64,000 nt of DNA from Karstenula rhodostoma CBS 690.94 (Eukaryota; Ascomycota; Dothideomycetes; Pleosporales; Didymosphaeriaceae): the NCBI GenBank assembly GCA_010093485.1, contig MU001493.1:157599-221598 (forward strand). Direction: 5' to 3'. Positions 1-11,657 of the stretch are shown piece after piece. Within the stretch, counting starts at the first letter, position 1, and each line of letters begins with the position of its first letter. The position numbers were made by a program, and so were the translations under genes. The notes under the pieces were generated by a model that was given only the letters and a program-made list of their open reading frames with translations, searched no databases and was not told where the DNA came from.

Positions 1-1271
1 CAAGGCGCTGCTCCTGATCGGCACGGCAGCAAACGAGCTCGCTTCCTTGCGTCTGAAGGAGACCGGATCAACAGTGCGCCTTGACGAAGCTCTTCGCGTC
101 CTCGTTGGGGGCGTGCGTGAACGCTGCGTGCAGGCCGTGTGTGCGGCGTGGAACACGGATGCCGAGAGCCTAAAAGTGCTCGAGGACTGGACGCGAGATG
201 CTGATCGCAAGGACATTACCACCATGCCTACACGCTTCTTGGCTGTGCAAAGCTTCCTACTCAATAACCTGCAAAAGATCATGTACGTGGAGGCGTCGAG
301 CAAGACAGTGGTGGATGTCCTGGTTCCACCGAGCAGTAAGCTACTACAGATGGTTAGGAGCCAGTTCGTGACGAGCATGTATAGAACACTGAGTGGGATG
401 GTTGAGTGTGCGGAAAAGGGGCGAGCGGCACTCGGCAAGGATTTCGAGATCAAGAGTGACGATCTGACCGTAGATGATGAGGAGGCCCATAACGCAGGAT
501 GGGGAAAGGTCGATGCCAGCAAGAGGGTAAGTCTCCCTCCATGCGCTTGTGACTTGACACAAACCGCTGCTAACACCCACCCAGTCCATCCGCCTCCTCC
601 TCACCCTCTCCAACATGACCTCCTTCCAAACTGAAATCACCCCGCAACTAATCACCCTCTTCCAAAACCTCTTCTCCGTCTCCCTCACCGACGAGTCCAA
701 AAAGATCGACGGCGTCCTCTCCCAACTCGATGCCCAGCTTTTCAAATCCTACAACCAGCCACACGCCGCCCGCATCGCCGGCACCATCGAACAAGGCATC
801 TTCTCCCCCTCGTGGGCGCCACCCTCCGCACCCGGCAAATCCGTCGCAGACCGCCAACCCTCCCCCTACGTCTTCGCCATCCTCCTCAGCCTCGTCCTCG
901 TCCACACCGAAGTCAGCACGACCTCGCCCCCCCTAACCGCACGCATCCTCCGCGCCCTCTTCGAAGCCACCACCACCGCCCTCATCAAGACCTTCAACGA
1001 CCCGCGCCTCTCCAACATCAACCTCCAGGCGCTCATGCAGGCGACGCTCGACGTCGAGTTCATGGCGCAGACGCTCGCGAGCTACACGACTGAGGCGGCG
1101 AGCGCGACGCAGACGGAGATGTATCAGGTGCTGGATGGGAAGACGGATAATGAGGCGAGGGTGAGGTTGCAGGGGGAGCTGGGGAATTTGAGGGGCACGT
1201 TGAAGGCGTTGAGGGAGGGGACGAGAGTGGAGTTTAGTTGTTTTAGGAGGGAGAAGAGGGGGGTGAGGTGA
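1..1271 (+). CDS. SEC5: Exocyst complex subunit Sec5 (3' part)
   Basis: Partial gene, open at the window's left edge. Sec5 is a rod-like subunit of the octameric exocyst, which tethers secretory vesicles at growing tips and septa. Exon 1 is read in the frame starting at base 2 and ends at 526. A 58-nt intron (527-584, GTAAGT...CCCAG) splits it in phase 0 from exon 2 (585-1271), and the join restores a continuous helical C-terminal region. I recognise the family from stretches such as TRFLAVQSFLLNNLQKIMYV and from the long alpha-helical C-terminus. About 400 residues are present; fungal Sec5 is usually near 1000, so more than half is missing on the left. Third positions of exon 2 switch from C-rich to G-rich along the exon. 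Confidence 0.85.
527..584 (+). other. Intron of SEC5
   Basis: GTAAGT donor, a CTAAC branch-like motif and a CCCAG acceptor. Removing it joins two frames in phase 0 (...SKR to SIR...). Confidence 0.85.
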
Positions 1272-3202
1272 GCGTTGGGTAGAATAGATTGGTGCTTTGC
1301 TTTGCTTTGTTGTGCTGTGCTGTTTTTTTGCGGAGTGTGGTGTAAGGTGAGCGGTGAAGGTACATGCAGCCATGCGTGCGTAAAGCGCTTTCCACGCATG
1401 AGGTGCCACGTGCTGTCCGTAATGCATGGCAATATACAGTTGTACGTCCAACTCACCGCTTCGAGTTACTGCACTCTTCATCTCGCTCTGCTGTGTAGGT
1501 AGCTCCCCCATATTGACTAGTGCCCTAATTTTTAAGACCATGCGGTCGGTGTCTGTTAGGAGCAGGTGTTTGGTATCTTGTAAACTTGATCGAGATCTGT
1601 TGAACGCTTTAAGGAGTGGTGGGGTGAGTCTTGCAGTGGATGGGTGGGTGTATGGATGGTGGATTACTCTCTCCACAATCAAGCCATGCTTCCTTCAAGG
1701 ACGAAAGAGAGCATGAGATAGAAGGTCCCTGTTACTTGAGAGTGCATAACTAGGCTGGGGGAAGAGAGCTCTTCAATGGGATTGAGATTGTGGTGTTATG
1801 GCAGAAACACTGGAGAGCGGGGGTGTAACCTTGGGGGGTAGAAGGAAGAGAGCTTCTTCAAGGGGGTTGAGATTGGGGTGAAATTTGGCTGTCTCGGGGG
1901 ATATTCACGGTTGTAGTCTTGCGAGGTAATTTTCTCTTCAGTCTTGCTGACAAAGTGCATGACTGGCTAACCAGCGTCCTGAGGAGTGCATCTTGCGTCT
2001 CGCTCATCCCAGCCACTGAGCGCCCAATGAGATCGATGTCTTCCTCGTGCCTTTTTGTCCGCTTAGTTTGCTAGGTTATATTGGTTGTACAAAGCTAGAC
2101 TTAGCCCCGGGAGAGACACAATGTTCAGCCTTGCACCCAAGAGGTTGCAAAGAGCTGCGCCATGATGCTCAAACATGGCTGGACGTGGTATGAGTTTGAG
2201 GTGTGGGAGAGGCGTGTCTGCGGTATGGACGGGATGATGTGTGTTTGATAGATAGATTAGAGCGGCATCGTGACTCCAAGCTTTTGTAGGCCAGCGTCGG
2301 GTCGGGCGGGCATGTCCCTTCGTCGGGGCTGGAGATTGCAGTGGAAGGATGATAGCGTTGCGTCAAACGTAGCTGGCTTCTGTAAGGCTGAGCACACAGT
2401 GCGAGTACGCAGTCGATACTGTTTAATGCAGCTTCTGGTCCTGATGGGTAACTTTTTCTTCGGCCTTTGCGTAAGGACGAGTTGCATGTTGTTGTCCAAT
2501 CAACTCCCGCCTATGCTCGTGTTCCGCCCGAATCGCGCGCCCCGACTAACACTGATTTCTTTAGCGTGGACGAAGGTTTTTAAGCCTTAAAAAACCTACA
2601 CTTACAAAGTTAATGTGAAGGTAGACTATGTAATTAAACTCAATTCTAAGACGTGTTTGACTCGTGAAGAAAGAGACATTTGGTATGGTTGCAAGCTATA
2701 TCTGAGGTAAAACTGCCGTTACTAGATATGCTAGGCCTTACAAGCAGCATTTCCCTCATCACTTTGCATTAGACTGGCTTCAATACTTTGTCTACCACTT
2801 TAGGGGGCACCCCTTCGTATTTCGTGTTAACAATCAGAAAACTATTTGACTGGCTTTCGTTTTACGTCGTATAATTCATTAGGCAAAAGATAGTGTTATA
2901 GCGTCGAGTATAAAAATTATCATAGAAAGATGACTCCCCTAGCCGACAGCTCAAACACAGAAGTAGTAAACAAAATCATGAAAAGCAAAGTACAATGTAC
3001 GTTAAGTTCGTGAGAAAACTTGCGTATATCTTTTGACAGCATACAGAGAAAATCTAGAGCTCCATCAGCACGCCTTACTGCGGACGCCCTGGCCATGACT
3101 AGGTGACACACCTGTACAAGGTTGGTTTTCCTAAGGAGTGAATGTACATACAGCGCGCGTCCACACCGCAATGAGGGTGCTTGGAAGTATACTCTCTGCG
3201 TG
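1272..3202. other. Convergent intergenic region, no gene seen
   Basis: This lies between the SEC5 stop and the NLR stop, so both genes end here. It holds T-rich and G-rich low-complexity sequence, then a clearly AT-richer stretch at about 2580-3120. Short open frames such as 2270-2590 have no recognisable composition or splice partners. No RNA gene was recognised. Confidence 0.6.
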
Positions 3203-6043
3203 TTATCGAGAACGCAGCTCTTGAAGGATCTCTTGGCAGCATTCTTTGAGTCTTGCCATGCAGGGATAATTTTTAGAGACAGCTTCCACACCCTTCCCGT
3301 CGTACCACCGACACATCGTCTTTTCCATTTCTTTGTACGCTGCATGGTACTCCGCATCAGACTTTGTGTCAGGATCCGCACCAGCTTGGATCATGAGAAG
3401 TGTAACCTCGGCAATATCCAGGCCAGTGGAAATCCCTACAGTCAAAAATTTAGAGTCACCAAACAGATCAATCAGCCAACATTTCCACACCGTGGTCGAT
3501 TCGTTCGCCAGACCTTGACTATGAAACTTTTCGTTCGAATGGCATCCAGCGTCCAGGAGCAAGCGGACTACCCTTACAGATATGTTGTACTTAAAACGAA
3601 TTCCAGCCAACTCTACCATCGATGGCCATTTGGTTGCAAGGTAAAACAAAGGATATTTATTGGGCTGGTCGTCCACGTGCTGCTTTTGCGGAGTCATGAA
3701 GGAATGAAGGTCCTGCTCAAGAACATAATTTGTTAGTCCAAGCTCCACAGCCAGCATCAGAGCTGAGTCGTTCAATGAAATTGGTGGCTGAACGGGACTG
3801 AAAAAGTATTCTGGCTCATGAACCTGTTCACCAGCGGATTTTCTGTGTTTAAGCAAGTGCCGTGTCTGCATCAGCTCAAGTGCTACACACTTAAGCACAC
3901 CTGACAGATTGGTTGATGATGTGTCATCCATATGCCGAAGATAACTAAAGACGACGAATAACGAAATATGATCTTCTGTGACTGGCTTTTCTCGAAGATG
4001 TAGGTATGCTACCATGTACGATAGAATAGCAGTTGCTTCAAACCCTCCATCGTCGATACGTAAACAGTCCATATCCCATACATCCGGGCTTTTGAGGAAC
4101 TCGAAGACTGTGCGATGCATGAACTCAACTGTATCGTCATGGACTTCCAAGAGTCCCATGCAACGGCTTCGGAGACGACCTTCTAACCTGCGACATTTGA
4201 TTTCTTGCTCTTTGCTTGAACATGGCTCAAACTTGCTCAGAGCCTCAACGTCAAACTCATTCTCCTCAGCCCAAGCTAGAGGAAATGCGTATATCTGATC
4301 CTCGACACCAAGGCTGTGACTCTCGAAACAAACTCGTAGAAGCTTGGCTGTCTGATGCAGAAAGCGAGAGGGAATTCTCCCCAGGATTTGACGGAACAGA
4401 TCTTCTAACTCCTCCGGCAATGCATCAACCCGACGTTGCAGCTCTTCGGCATTATCGTAGGCCTCGAAGCCATCAACTAGAGTACGACAGGCAAGCACTA
4501 CCCACAGAAAAACTCCGCTCGCTTTCTTTTGCAAATCTTCCACGAGTTTATCCAGAGCTGATCCAGTGAGGAGGCCAAACTCAGCCACGTATGGATGTTT
4601 CCGTATGGTATCTTGTATGTATGTTGTGATATCGCTTTCTGTGAGGTCTTGTAACCTGAGGTTCGGCTTCGATGAAAAAGCTGCTACGCAGCTATCGATC
4701 GGTCTGCTCGAAAGAAGCAACTTGACGTTCGGTATCTTGGTGAGCTTCTTGATAAATTCAATCCCTTCGCGATGATTGCCCGCGAACTCATCTAGCCCAT
4801 CGACAAAGAAGAAATAAGCGCCGTTTGTCGCTTGGGTCCCAAGTCGACGAAACGCTTCATTCAGCTCGCTGATCGAAGGCAGCTCTAATTGGGCGGTCCC
4901 GTTGTTCGCATGTGCCTCTCGCCACATGCCGGGAAGAACCACGGGAATAAGCAACCGGTTTTGGTTGAGCACATGGTACAGTAAGCCACGCGCGAGGCCT
5001 TGCTGCGTGTTTTGTTCTGCGCTTCCGAGGTTCCATATGAAAAACGATGCAATAGTCAATTTACGATCTCCGGCCCAGTCTCCTAGCATATGCTTGACGT
5101 TGCGGTTGTCGGAAAGAAACTTCATCAGGGTCGATTTTCCACTTCCAGGTTTTCCGGAAATCCAGTAAACACCATGCCCCTGCCTTAACCACTGGCCCAA
5201 GTCACTCCATTTGGCCGAAGGGTCGGGTGGATGAATAGCCCATTCAAAAGTTTGAGCATGTTGCAAACTAATGTTGTTCTTTCTGTCGTCGATCAGACGG
5301 AACCAGAGACGGTTGAGAATGTTCCGAGAACACTCTTGGGAGAGCGCCTCCTCTGCAACGTGGGCGAGATCAGCATCATCCGCTGAAATTTGCAGAATCC
5401 TCTTCAACACATTCATGTCGTGCACCTCACGGATTTCATCGTTCAATACTGTGCTCCCAGTGGCAGACTCCTTTTTCGCAGGCAGAATCCTATCGAGGTT
5501 CGTCACCAGATCTGCGAGCTCTCTTACAAGGCACTCAAAAGCTTCTTTGTCTTTTATGACCCATTTGATCTTGGAGCCAATTGAATAAGTGTTCGTGCTG
5601 TTTTCGTTTGGTAGTCGTCCAGGTCGCGTTTGTAAATGTCCGGCCAGTTTGAGGGTCTTTGTGTTGTTCCGAAATTGTTCCATCAGTCGATCACTGACAG
5701 CTGGAAGTGATGTCGCCGCGTCATCCGGTCTGGCTGGGCGGATACCGTAACGCCGCTGGAGCTCAGAGCTATTCTGAAGGAGCCCGCGAATGCAAATGAG
5801 GCCTCGCTCAACCATCGACTTGATGACTTCGTCATCCAACCGCTTGTCGTAGTTTTGACCCATAATATGCAATCGATCTGCCCATTGCAGCAGAAACACT
5901 TTCTGGAAATCGAGTTTTGTTTCGAGCCGAACGTAGTCCTGCGCCATGGATTTGGCAACACCGATCTGTGATATCAGGATGATGCAGTCTTCGAAGACAC
6001 CTACGAGGGCTATCACACCGACAACGAGGCCAACTGTCTCCAT
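3203..6043 (-). CDS. HeLo-NACHT NLR-like protein (heterokaryon-incompatibility type)
   Basis: Single-exon gene of 946 residues. The N-terminus (about 1-200) has HeLo features: a hydrophobic first helix (METVGLVVGVIALVGVFEDC) and a DYVRLETKLDFQKVFLLQWADRL-like segment. HeLo domains of the HET-S class insert into membranes and trigger cell death. Then comes a NACHT NTPase: P-loop GKPGSGKST at about 297-305 and Walker B FFFVDGLDEF at about 411-420. A DUF7791-like helical region follows, with weak ankyrin-like helices at the end (RLLLDAGC, LLMIQAGADP). I chose the Met at 6043 because the HeLo domain begins there; the same frame runs 63 codons further upstream without domain features. Genes of this type mediate non-self recognition in fungi. 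It lies between SEC5 and EXO70 and is divergent from EXO70. Ligand and partners are unknown. Confidence 0.82.
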   Translation of the reverse strand: METVGLVVGVIALVGVFEDCIILISQIGVAKSMAQDYVRLETKLDFQKVFLLQWADRLHIMGQNYDKRLDDEVIKSMVERGLICIRGLLQNSSELQRRYGIRPARPDDAATSLPAVSDRLMEQFRNNTKTLKLAGHLQTRPGRLPNENSTNTYSIGSKIKWVIKDKEAFECLVRELADLVTNLDRILPAKKESATGSTVLNDEIREVHDMNVLKRILQISADDADLAHVAEEALSQECSRNILNRLWFRLIDDRKNNISLQHAQTFEWAIHPPDPSAKWSDLGQWLRQGHGVYWISGKPGSGKSTLMKFLSDNRNVKHMLGDWAGDRKLTIASFFIWNLGSAEQNTQQGLARGLLYHVLNQNRLLIPVVLPGMWREAHANNGTAQLELPSISELNEAFRRLGTQATNGAYFFFVDGLDEFAGNHREGIEFIKKLTKIPNVKLLLSSRPIDSCVAAFSSKPNLRLQDLTESDITTYIQDTIRKHPYVAEFGLLTGSALDKLVEDLQKKASGVFLWVVLACRTLVDGFEAYDNAEELQRRVDALPEELEDLFRQILGRIPSRFLHQTAKLLRVCFESHSLGVEDQIYAFPLAWAEENEFDVEALSKFEPCSSKEQEIKCRRLEGRLRSRCMGLLEVHDDTVEFMHRTVFEFLKSPDVWDMDCLRIDDGGFEATAILSYMVAYLHLREKPVTEDHISLFVVFSYLRHMDDTSSTNLSGVLKCVALELMQTRHLLKHRKSAGEQVHEPEYFFSPVQPPISLNDSALMLAVELGLTNYVLEQDLHSFMTPQKQHVDDQPNKYPLFYLATKWPSMVELAGIRFKYNISVRVVRLLLDAGCHSNEKFHSQGLANESTTVWKCWLIDLFGDSKFLTVGISTGLDIAEVTLLMIQAGADPDTKSDAEYHAAYKEMEKTMCRWYDGKGVEAVSKNYPCMARLKECCQEILQELRSR

Positions 6044-6967
6044 GGCTGTGTTGTTGACAGAGTGCAAAAGGAATGGTGACTGGGGCCTTTTCATGAAGTG
6101 GAACTGTCGCCCACCCCCCAAATGCACTAGGGTAGTTCGTGCGTACTGCAGCTTATAGACGATACACTGATAGGCTGGAGATGAAAGCATCGGACGGATC
6201 AGGTTTCGCTGATGTTTTGTGCTTCTCATCAAAACTCAGCCTTGTACTCCTGCAACCCCGCACCAATTCGTCAGCGCGGCGGCTTATCACTGGTAGGTAA
6301 CAATAGAATGCCCGTCGACGCATTTCAGTGGAAAGAGCCCAGTTTGCGTGACGATTTTTGATGCAGAGTTTGATCGCAGTAGGTGGTCATTCCGAACGAC
6401 CTGGCCCCCGATACGAACTGGCCTCGCGCTGGATAGATTGTGCTGTTCGAGCGGGTCAGAAGTACGCATACCACTTTCCTCAGTCATTGAAGGTCTCATT
6501 GCCGGCTGCCGTGTTCAGCTGCCTTGCTGGAGATGAAGAGCAATGGTGTTTTGAGTGAGCGGTCCGTAGTTCGGAATCGTTAAATTATTCTCCGGGCCCA
6601 GCAGTTGTGAAGCAATGATGCAACAGCCTCCAAAGTGGAATTTCGCGTAAAGATCGATTTAGGTAGATTGTATGGTTTCGCCGAACCCGAAACGGAGAAA
6701 CACCGTGAGGCTTTAGTGCATCCCTGTTCCGTCATAGCCCCATCTCCACAATTAGATCGGATCCGAGCCGGCGCGCATAGCAACCCTCCGCAAGCTCCCC
6801 ACGCGTTGTTGGCTTCCGGCTTGCACGAACACCCGGCCATGCGCTACACTTGGAGATACATTTAACTTCAACACATATTTAATTGCACTATTATTCGAAC
6901 CTCCATTCCTATCTCCGCGTTTCTGCGCGCCAGGAGCTCTCGGGAGCTCCCCAACGCGGCAGGCATC
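6044..6967. promoter_or_regulatory. Divergent promoter region between NLR and EXO70
   Basis: About 0.92 kb separates the starts of the NLR (minus) and EXO70 (plus), so it must hold both promoters. Short open frames on both strands show no domain features. No specific operator was recognised. Confidence 0.5.
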
Positions 6968-8997
6968 ATGGTTGGCCCACGCAAAGGCGCTTTCGCCGAG
7001 GAGGCCGCCGAGGTCGAGGTGCTCGAAGCGAACATCGAGAAGATGAAGAGCTTGACGAAGAAGATCCAGGCCTCGCGAAACAGGCTAGAGACGAGCGGCA
7101 AGGCGATGAACGAAGCTATGGCGCCTATCTACGGGAATACGGCGAAGCTGCAGACCACGAATCGCAGTATGTAGCCTTGAAAAAGGGCGGCCGAAGGCTA
7201 ACATGGTTTGCAGACATCGACCGGATACTTGACGCTATCGATAAGCTGCGAGCACCTTTGGATCAGTCCAGTCGGGAGGACCGGATCATCAACAACGGGT
7301 ACGTCGAGCTGTGTTTTCACTCTACAGTTTGCTAACCCAAACAGCCTCCGAAACGTCGACCTCCAAGACTACATAGCTTCCCTCGGCCGCACCAGTCAGT
7401 CTCTCGCAGAGCTCAGGCGAACGAATATGCGCGCCAATCAACAAGCTATCGCCGACATGGGTGCTCTCATGAAGCGCGGATTGAGAGAATTGGAGGACGC
7501 ATTTAGAGATATCTTGCGAGAAAGCTGCAGACAGACCGTTGTGCCTCTAGAAAATGTCATGAAGAGTACGGGACCAGCTGACCAGTTTGGCTTTTGTTAA
7601 CGTCTGCAGACATCCCGTTCCCAACGATTCCACAAGAGCAACTTTCGACGTTGCGCCTCATCAATACCCACATCTCCAACAGCTTCGCCCAGATGTCACA
7701 ATCGGATGTGCGCGAGACGCCTCCCCAGAAGATATACGCGGAGGTCAGAGGCGAATATGTGACTAGATCATTACAAGACTTGGCCGCAGCGTCGATCAAC
7801 ACTGCCAAGAAGGTGACGGCGGATGCGATATATAAAAAGGGCACGAACGGCATCGGAATATACGCTCAGGGCATGGAGGGCTTGTTCGTGGTCGAATACG
7901 ACAATATCACCAACATCTTTCCCCGGGACGAATGGACAATAGTCTGCGGGGCAACTTGTGCTGCGCCGCTTGCAGACTTTACCAAAACGCTACGCGAGCT
8001 CAATGGCCACATTCAGAGGAATCTGATGACGGACAGCTTCCTGGGATATGAGATCGTCGGCATCGCATCCAAACTGTCTATGCGGTTAGAGCAGAGGATG
8101 TCCGCATTGAGGCGGCCGATCCAAGACAGCATAAAACCCGTCCGCGAGACTTCAAAGGCGTCAATGAACAAACTACTGGAGGATACCAGGGCACGGATAC
8201 AAACACTGGTTGCGCTTCCGATGGATGGGGCAGCTGTTCCTGTGACGACGACAACCATGGCCCGACTCCAGGAGATGACCAACTATTTGAGTCCCATTAG
8301 CTCTATCCTCGCATCGTTGGGCGATGGAGGGTGGAAATCGACAGCGAACACAGGATCGTCCTCATCGCTTCCGTTGGATGTTGGGCCAGATGGACAGAGG
8401 CTGTTTGAGCATTACGCATCCGACACCATCGAAACTTTATTGCAGAACCTGGACGGCAAATCCCGAGCTCTGATGAAGAACAAGAGTTTACAAGGAGTGT
8501 TCCTAAGCAACAACGCTGCCATCGTGGAGCGCATGATTCGGTCGTCGGAATTGGCGCCCTTGATGGAAGACTATATGCAGAAGAAGCTGGAACCTTGGAA
8601 GAAGAAGGCATCGTCATGGTACCTGGAAGCTTGGCGAGAACCCTCGGGCTATCTGCTCGACGTGCAGTACACGAACCGCAAAGAACGACCGCAATCGAGC
8701 ACCGCAGGCTCTGCCGACTCGGTAGCCATCGTCAAGGCTCTCGGCTCAAAGGACAAGGACGCTATCAAAGAGAAGTTCAAGAGCTTCAACACTAGCTTCG
8801 AGGAGCTTTCTCAACGACACAAGTCGTACAAGATGGAGCGCGAGGTGCGGATGCATCTGGGCAAAGAGGTGCAGAACATCATGGAGCCTTTATACAGCCG
8901 CTTCTGGGACAGGTATCACGAAATCGACAAGGGCAAGGGCAAGTACGTCAAGTACAGCAAGGCCGAGCTGGGACAGGCTCTGTCCGGGCTGTCGTAG
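6968..8997 (+). CDS. EXO70: Exocyst complex subunit Exo70
   Basis: Four-exon gene encoding about 630 residues, the usual fungal Exo70 length. Exons are 6968-7166, 7214-7298, 7345-7565 and 7610-8997. The three introns (47, 46 and 44 nt) have GTATGT/GTACGT/GTACGG donors and CAG acceptors, and joins in phases 1, 2 and 1 keep the frame open. The N-terminal coiled coil ([19 protein letters not shown]) and the C-terminal helical bundle with basic residues fit the family. Exo70 binds PI(4,5)P2 and Rho GTPases at the plasma membrane and recruits vesicle-bound exocyst. SEC5, another exocyst subunit, lies about 5.7 kb upstream. Confidence 0.9.
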
Positions 8998-9966
8998 AGC
9001 GGTGCCTAAGGCGTTTGTCGTGTTTTTCGCAGAATACCCATGGTTTCAGTCTTCACGCTGGTAGTTGGTCAATGCGCAGGGTGATTGGGGACTTCCAAGA
9101 ATGTAATTGGATGTAGCAGCGACGACTACTGTTTTGTTTTGCTTAGCGTTGAGGCAGAGTGTGGTGCCACGATGGGCGTTGAGTCTGCAGCGTCGGGCAG
9201 CGTCGCGGATGGAGGTCCCGTGGAATAGTCACATCAGCCTCGTAGTCGTGCATGATACATATACTAGTAGCTAAGCTCAGCCGGCGCAACGCCAGGCTCG
9301 GGCAATTTGGTCGCCCAGTGTCACAAGCTCGGTTCGGCACGTGATATGTCCTGGTTGGGCAGGGGCGCTACGTTCGCGACGGCTTCGTGCTGCAGCTGCA
9401 TCACGGCGCACGAGACCAGGCACACACAACAGAAAGCTGTCAATTGCGACCTGCGCGAGTCTCTCTCTCTCTTGGTCTCTCTCTTCCCACCAGCTCTACG
9501 TCTTCCAAACCCACTCTTACGCTGAAGCCGGTGCTGTGTGGCTTGCGGGGAATTTAAGCTAGCGCCCAGTGTCCAGTGCTCCAACGCTGCTCCCAATCCC
9601 TGCGCGGACCCCTTTCCTCAAGCTCCAGGAGCACACCACCACGCCTTCTCCAGCACAACAGCAGAACTCTCACGCACCACGCCATCGCTGTCCGCGCCCC
9701 CGACGTCGACTGCTCTGCCCCATTGCTCTGCGTGCATCCGTTGCTCAGCAAGCATACCTACCTCTCACTGGTACGTCGCCTCCCCGACCTCCGTCCCGAC
9801 ATTTTTCTCCAGGTTTCGGCCTGTCGCTCGCGTCGCACCTCCGTCTTGTTTAGTTTTATCAACAAGCCGCCCCATCCTTCACCGAAGCGTGTGCTGACCT
9901 GAGTTCCGCTCTGCAGTAGTCCCTCTTTGACGCCGCTGTCTCTGCGTTTGCGGTCCTTCGTCCACC
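8998..9966. promoter_or_regulatory. Intergenic region and 5' leader of the septin gene
   Basis: This contains the EXO70 3' end and then the septin promoter. From about 9450 to 9960 the plus strand is strongly C/T-rich, with CTCTCTCTCT runs and several CCACC motifs, which is typical of fungal core promoters and 5' UTRs. No separate gene was recognised. Confidence 0.5.
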
Positions 9967-11657
9967 ATGGGTAAGGAGTCTCCCGATGTGGCATCTGTGC
10001 CAGCCATTGTGCCACGCAGCACCATACCCAGCCGTCTTTTCGCACGGCGGCGCAACTACTACAGCCTGCAGTCGCCCTGAAACGGGTGTGGCTGCGCTGA
10101 CACCGCTGCCCCCGCAGACGCATCTCGCTTCAACATGTCGACACCCGCTAATAAGCCCACAGCATCCAACGGCGCGTCCCCGACGGCCCCTACGCGTGCG
10201 TCCCCGTCGCCGCCCACCTCCGCTGGGTCAAACCTCGTCGAACAGATGAACGCGGTACACAGCCAGCAGGCCTCTGCCCCGGCTCCTACAACTATCTCGT
10301 CAAAGGATCCTAAGGCAGCTGCCGCCGCCGCGAACGACATGAACATCGTCCGCAGGAAGCTGACCGGATACGTTGGTTTCGCGAACCTGCCCAACCAGTG
10401 GCATCGTAAGAGCGTGCGCAAAGGGTTCAACTTCAATGTTATGGTTGTCGGTTCGTACACACGAGCATTACCAGGTGGAACTGATGACTCTAACATGTCT
10501 CTCAGGTGAATCTGGTCTCGGAAAGTCGACGCTGGTCAACACCCTGTTCAACACGTCCCTCTATCCGCCCAAGGAGCGCAAGGCCCCCAGCCTCGACATC
10601 TCCAAGACTGTTGCCATCCAGTCGATCAGCGCAGACATTGAGGAAAACGGTGTGCGTCTGAGGTTGACTGTTGTTGACACCCCCGGTTTCGGCGACTACA
10701 TCAACAATGACGAGTCCTGGGATCCCATTGTTAAGAACATCGAGCAACGGTTCGATGCCTACCTTGACCAGGAGAACAAGGTGAACCGCATGAACATTGT
10801 GGATAACCGTATCCACGCTGTCGTATTCTTCATCCAACCAACCGGTCACTCGCTGAAGCCTCTCGACGTTGAGGTAATGAAGAAGCTGCACACCAAGGTC
10901 AACTTGATTCCGGTCATCGCCAAGGCAGATACTCTGACAGACGAAGAGATTGCAGCGTTCAAGGCTAGGGTACGTGCCTGGAGCATCGCGTCAGAAAAGG
11001 GTTATCACTAACAGGCTGCAGATTCTCGCGGACATTGAGTTCAACAAGATCCACATCTTCGAGGGCCCCCGCTACGAGCTCGACGACGAGGAGACGATCG
11101 CCGAGAACGCCGAGATCATGTCCAAGGTGCCCTTTGCTGTCGTCGGTGCTAACGCTGAGGTCAGCACGGCCGATGGCCGCAAGGTTCGTGGGCGTCGGTA
11201 CCCTTGGGGTGTTATCGAGGTCGACAACGAGGAACACTGTGACTTCGTCAAGCTGCGCCAGATGCTTATCCGAACGCACATGGAGGAGCTGAAGGAGCAC
11301 ACCAACAATCAGCTCTACGAGAACTACCGGTCCGACAAGCTCACCTCGATGGGTGTCCAGCAAGACTCCAGCGTGTTCAAGGAGATCAACCCGGCGGTCA
11401 AGCAGGAAGAGGAGCGCTCGCTACACGAGGCCAAGCTCGCCAAGATGGAAATGGAAATGAAGATGGTCTTCCAGCAGAAGGTAGCAGAGAAGGAGAGCAA
11501 GCTACGACAAAGCGAAGAAGAGCTGTACGCCCGGCACCGGGAAATGAAGGAGCAGCTGGAGCGGCAACGACAGGAGCTGGAGGAGAAGAAGACGCGCATC
11601 GAGCAAGGACGACCCATCGAGGAGAAGGGCAAGAGGAAGGGTTTCTCGCTTCGTTAA
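9967..11657 (+). CDS. Septin, Cdc3/AspB class
   Basis: Septin GTPase that assembles into filaments and rings at septation and branch sites. Proposed exons: 9967-9970, 10118-10450, 10506-10969 and 11022-11657, giving about 478 residues. The first exon is only ATGG in the strong context CCACCATGG. Its intron (9971-10117) has GTAAGG, a CTGAC branch and CCGCAG. Alternatively translation starts at the in-frame ATG at 10135, giving 471 residues. Visible motifs are a polybasic segment before the GTPase domain (RKSVRKGF), G1 [10 protein letters not shown]3 DTPGFGD, G4 AKAD, and a C-terminal coiled coil rich in E, K, R and Q. The [16 protein letters not shown] stretch marks the Cdc3 class. It follows EXO70 in the same direction. 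Confidence 0.9.
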
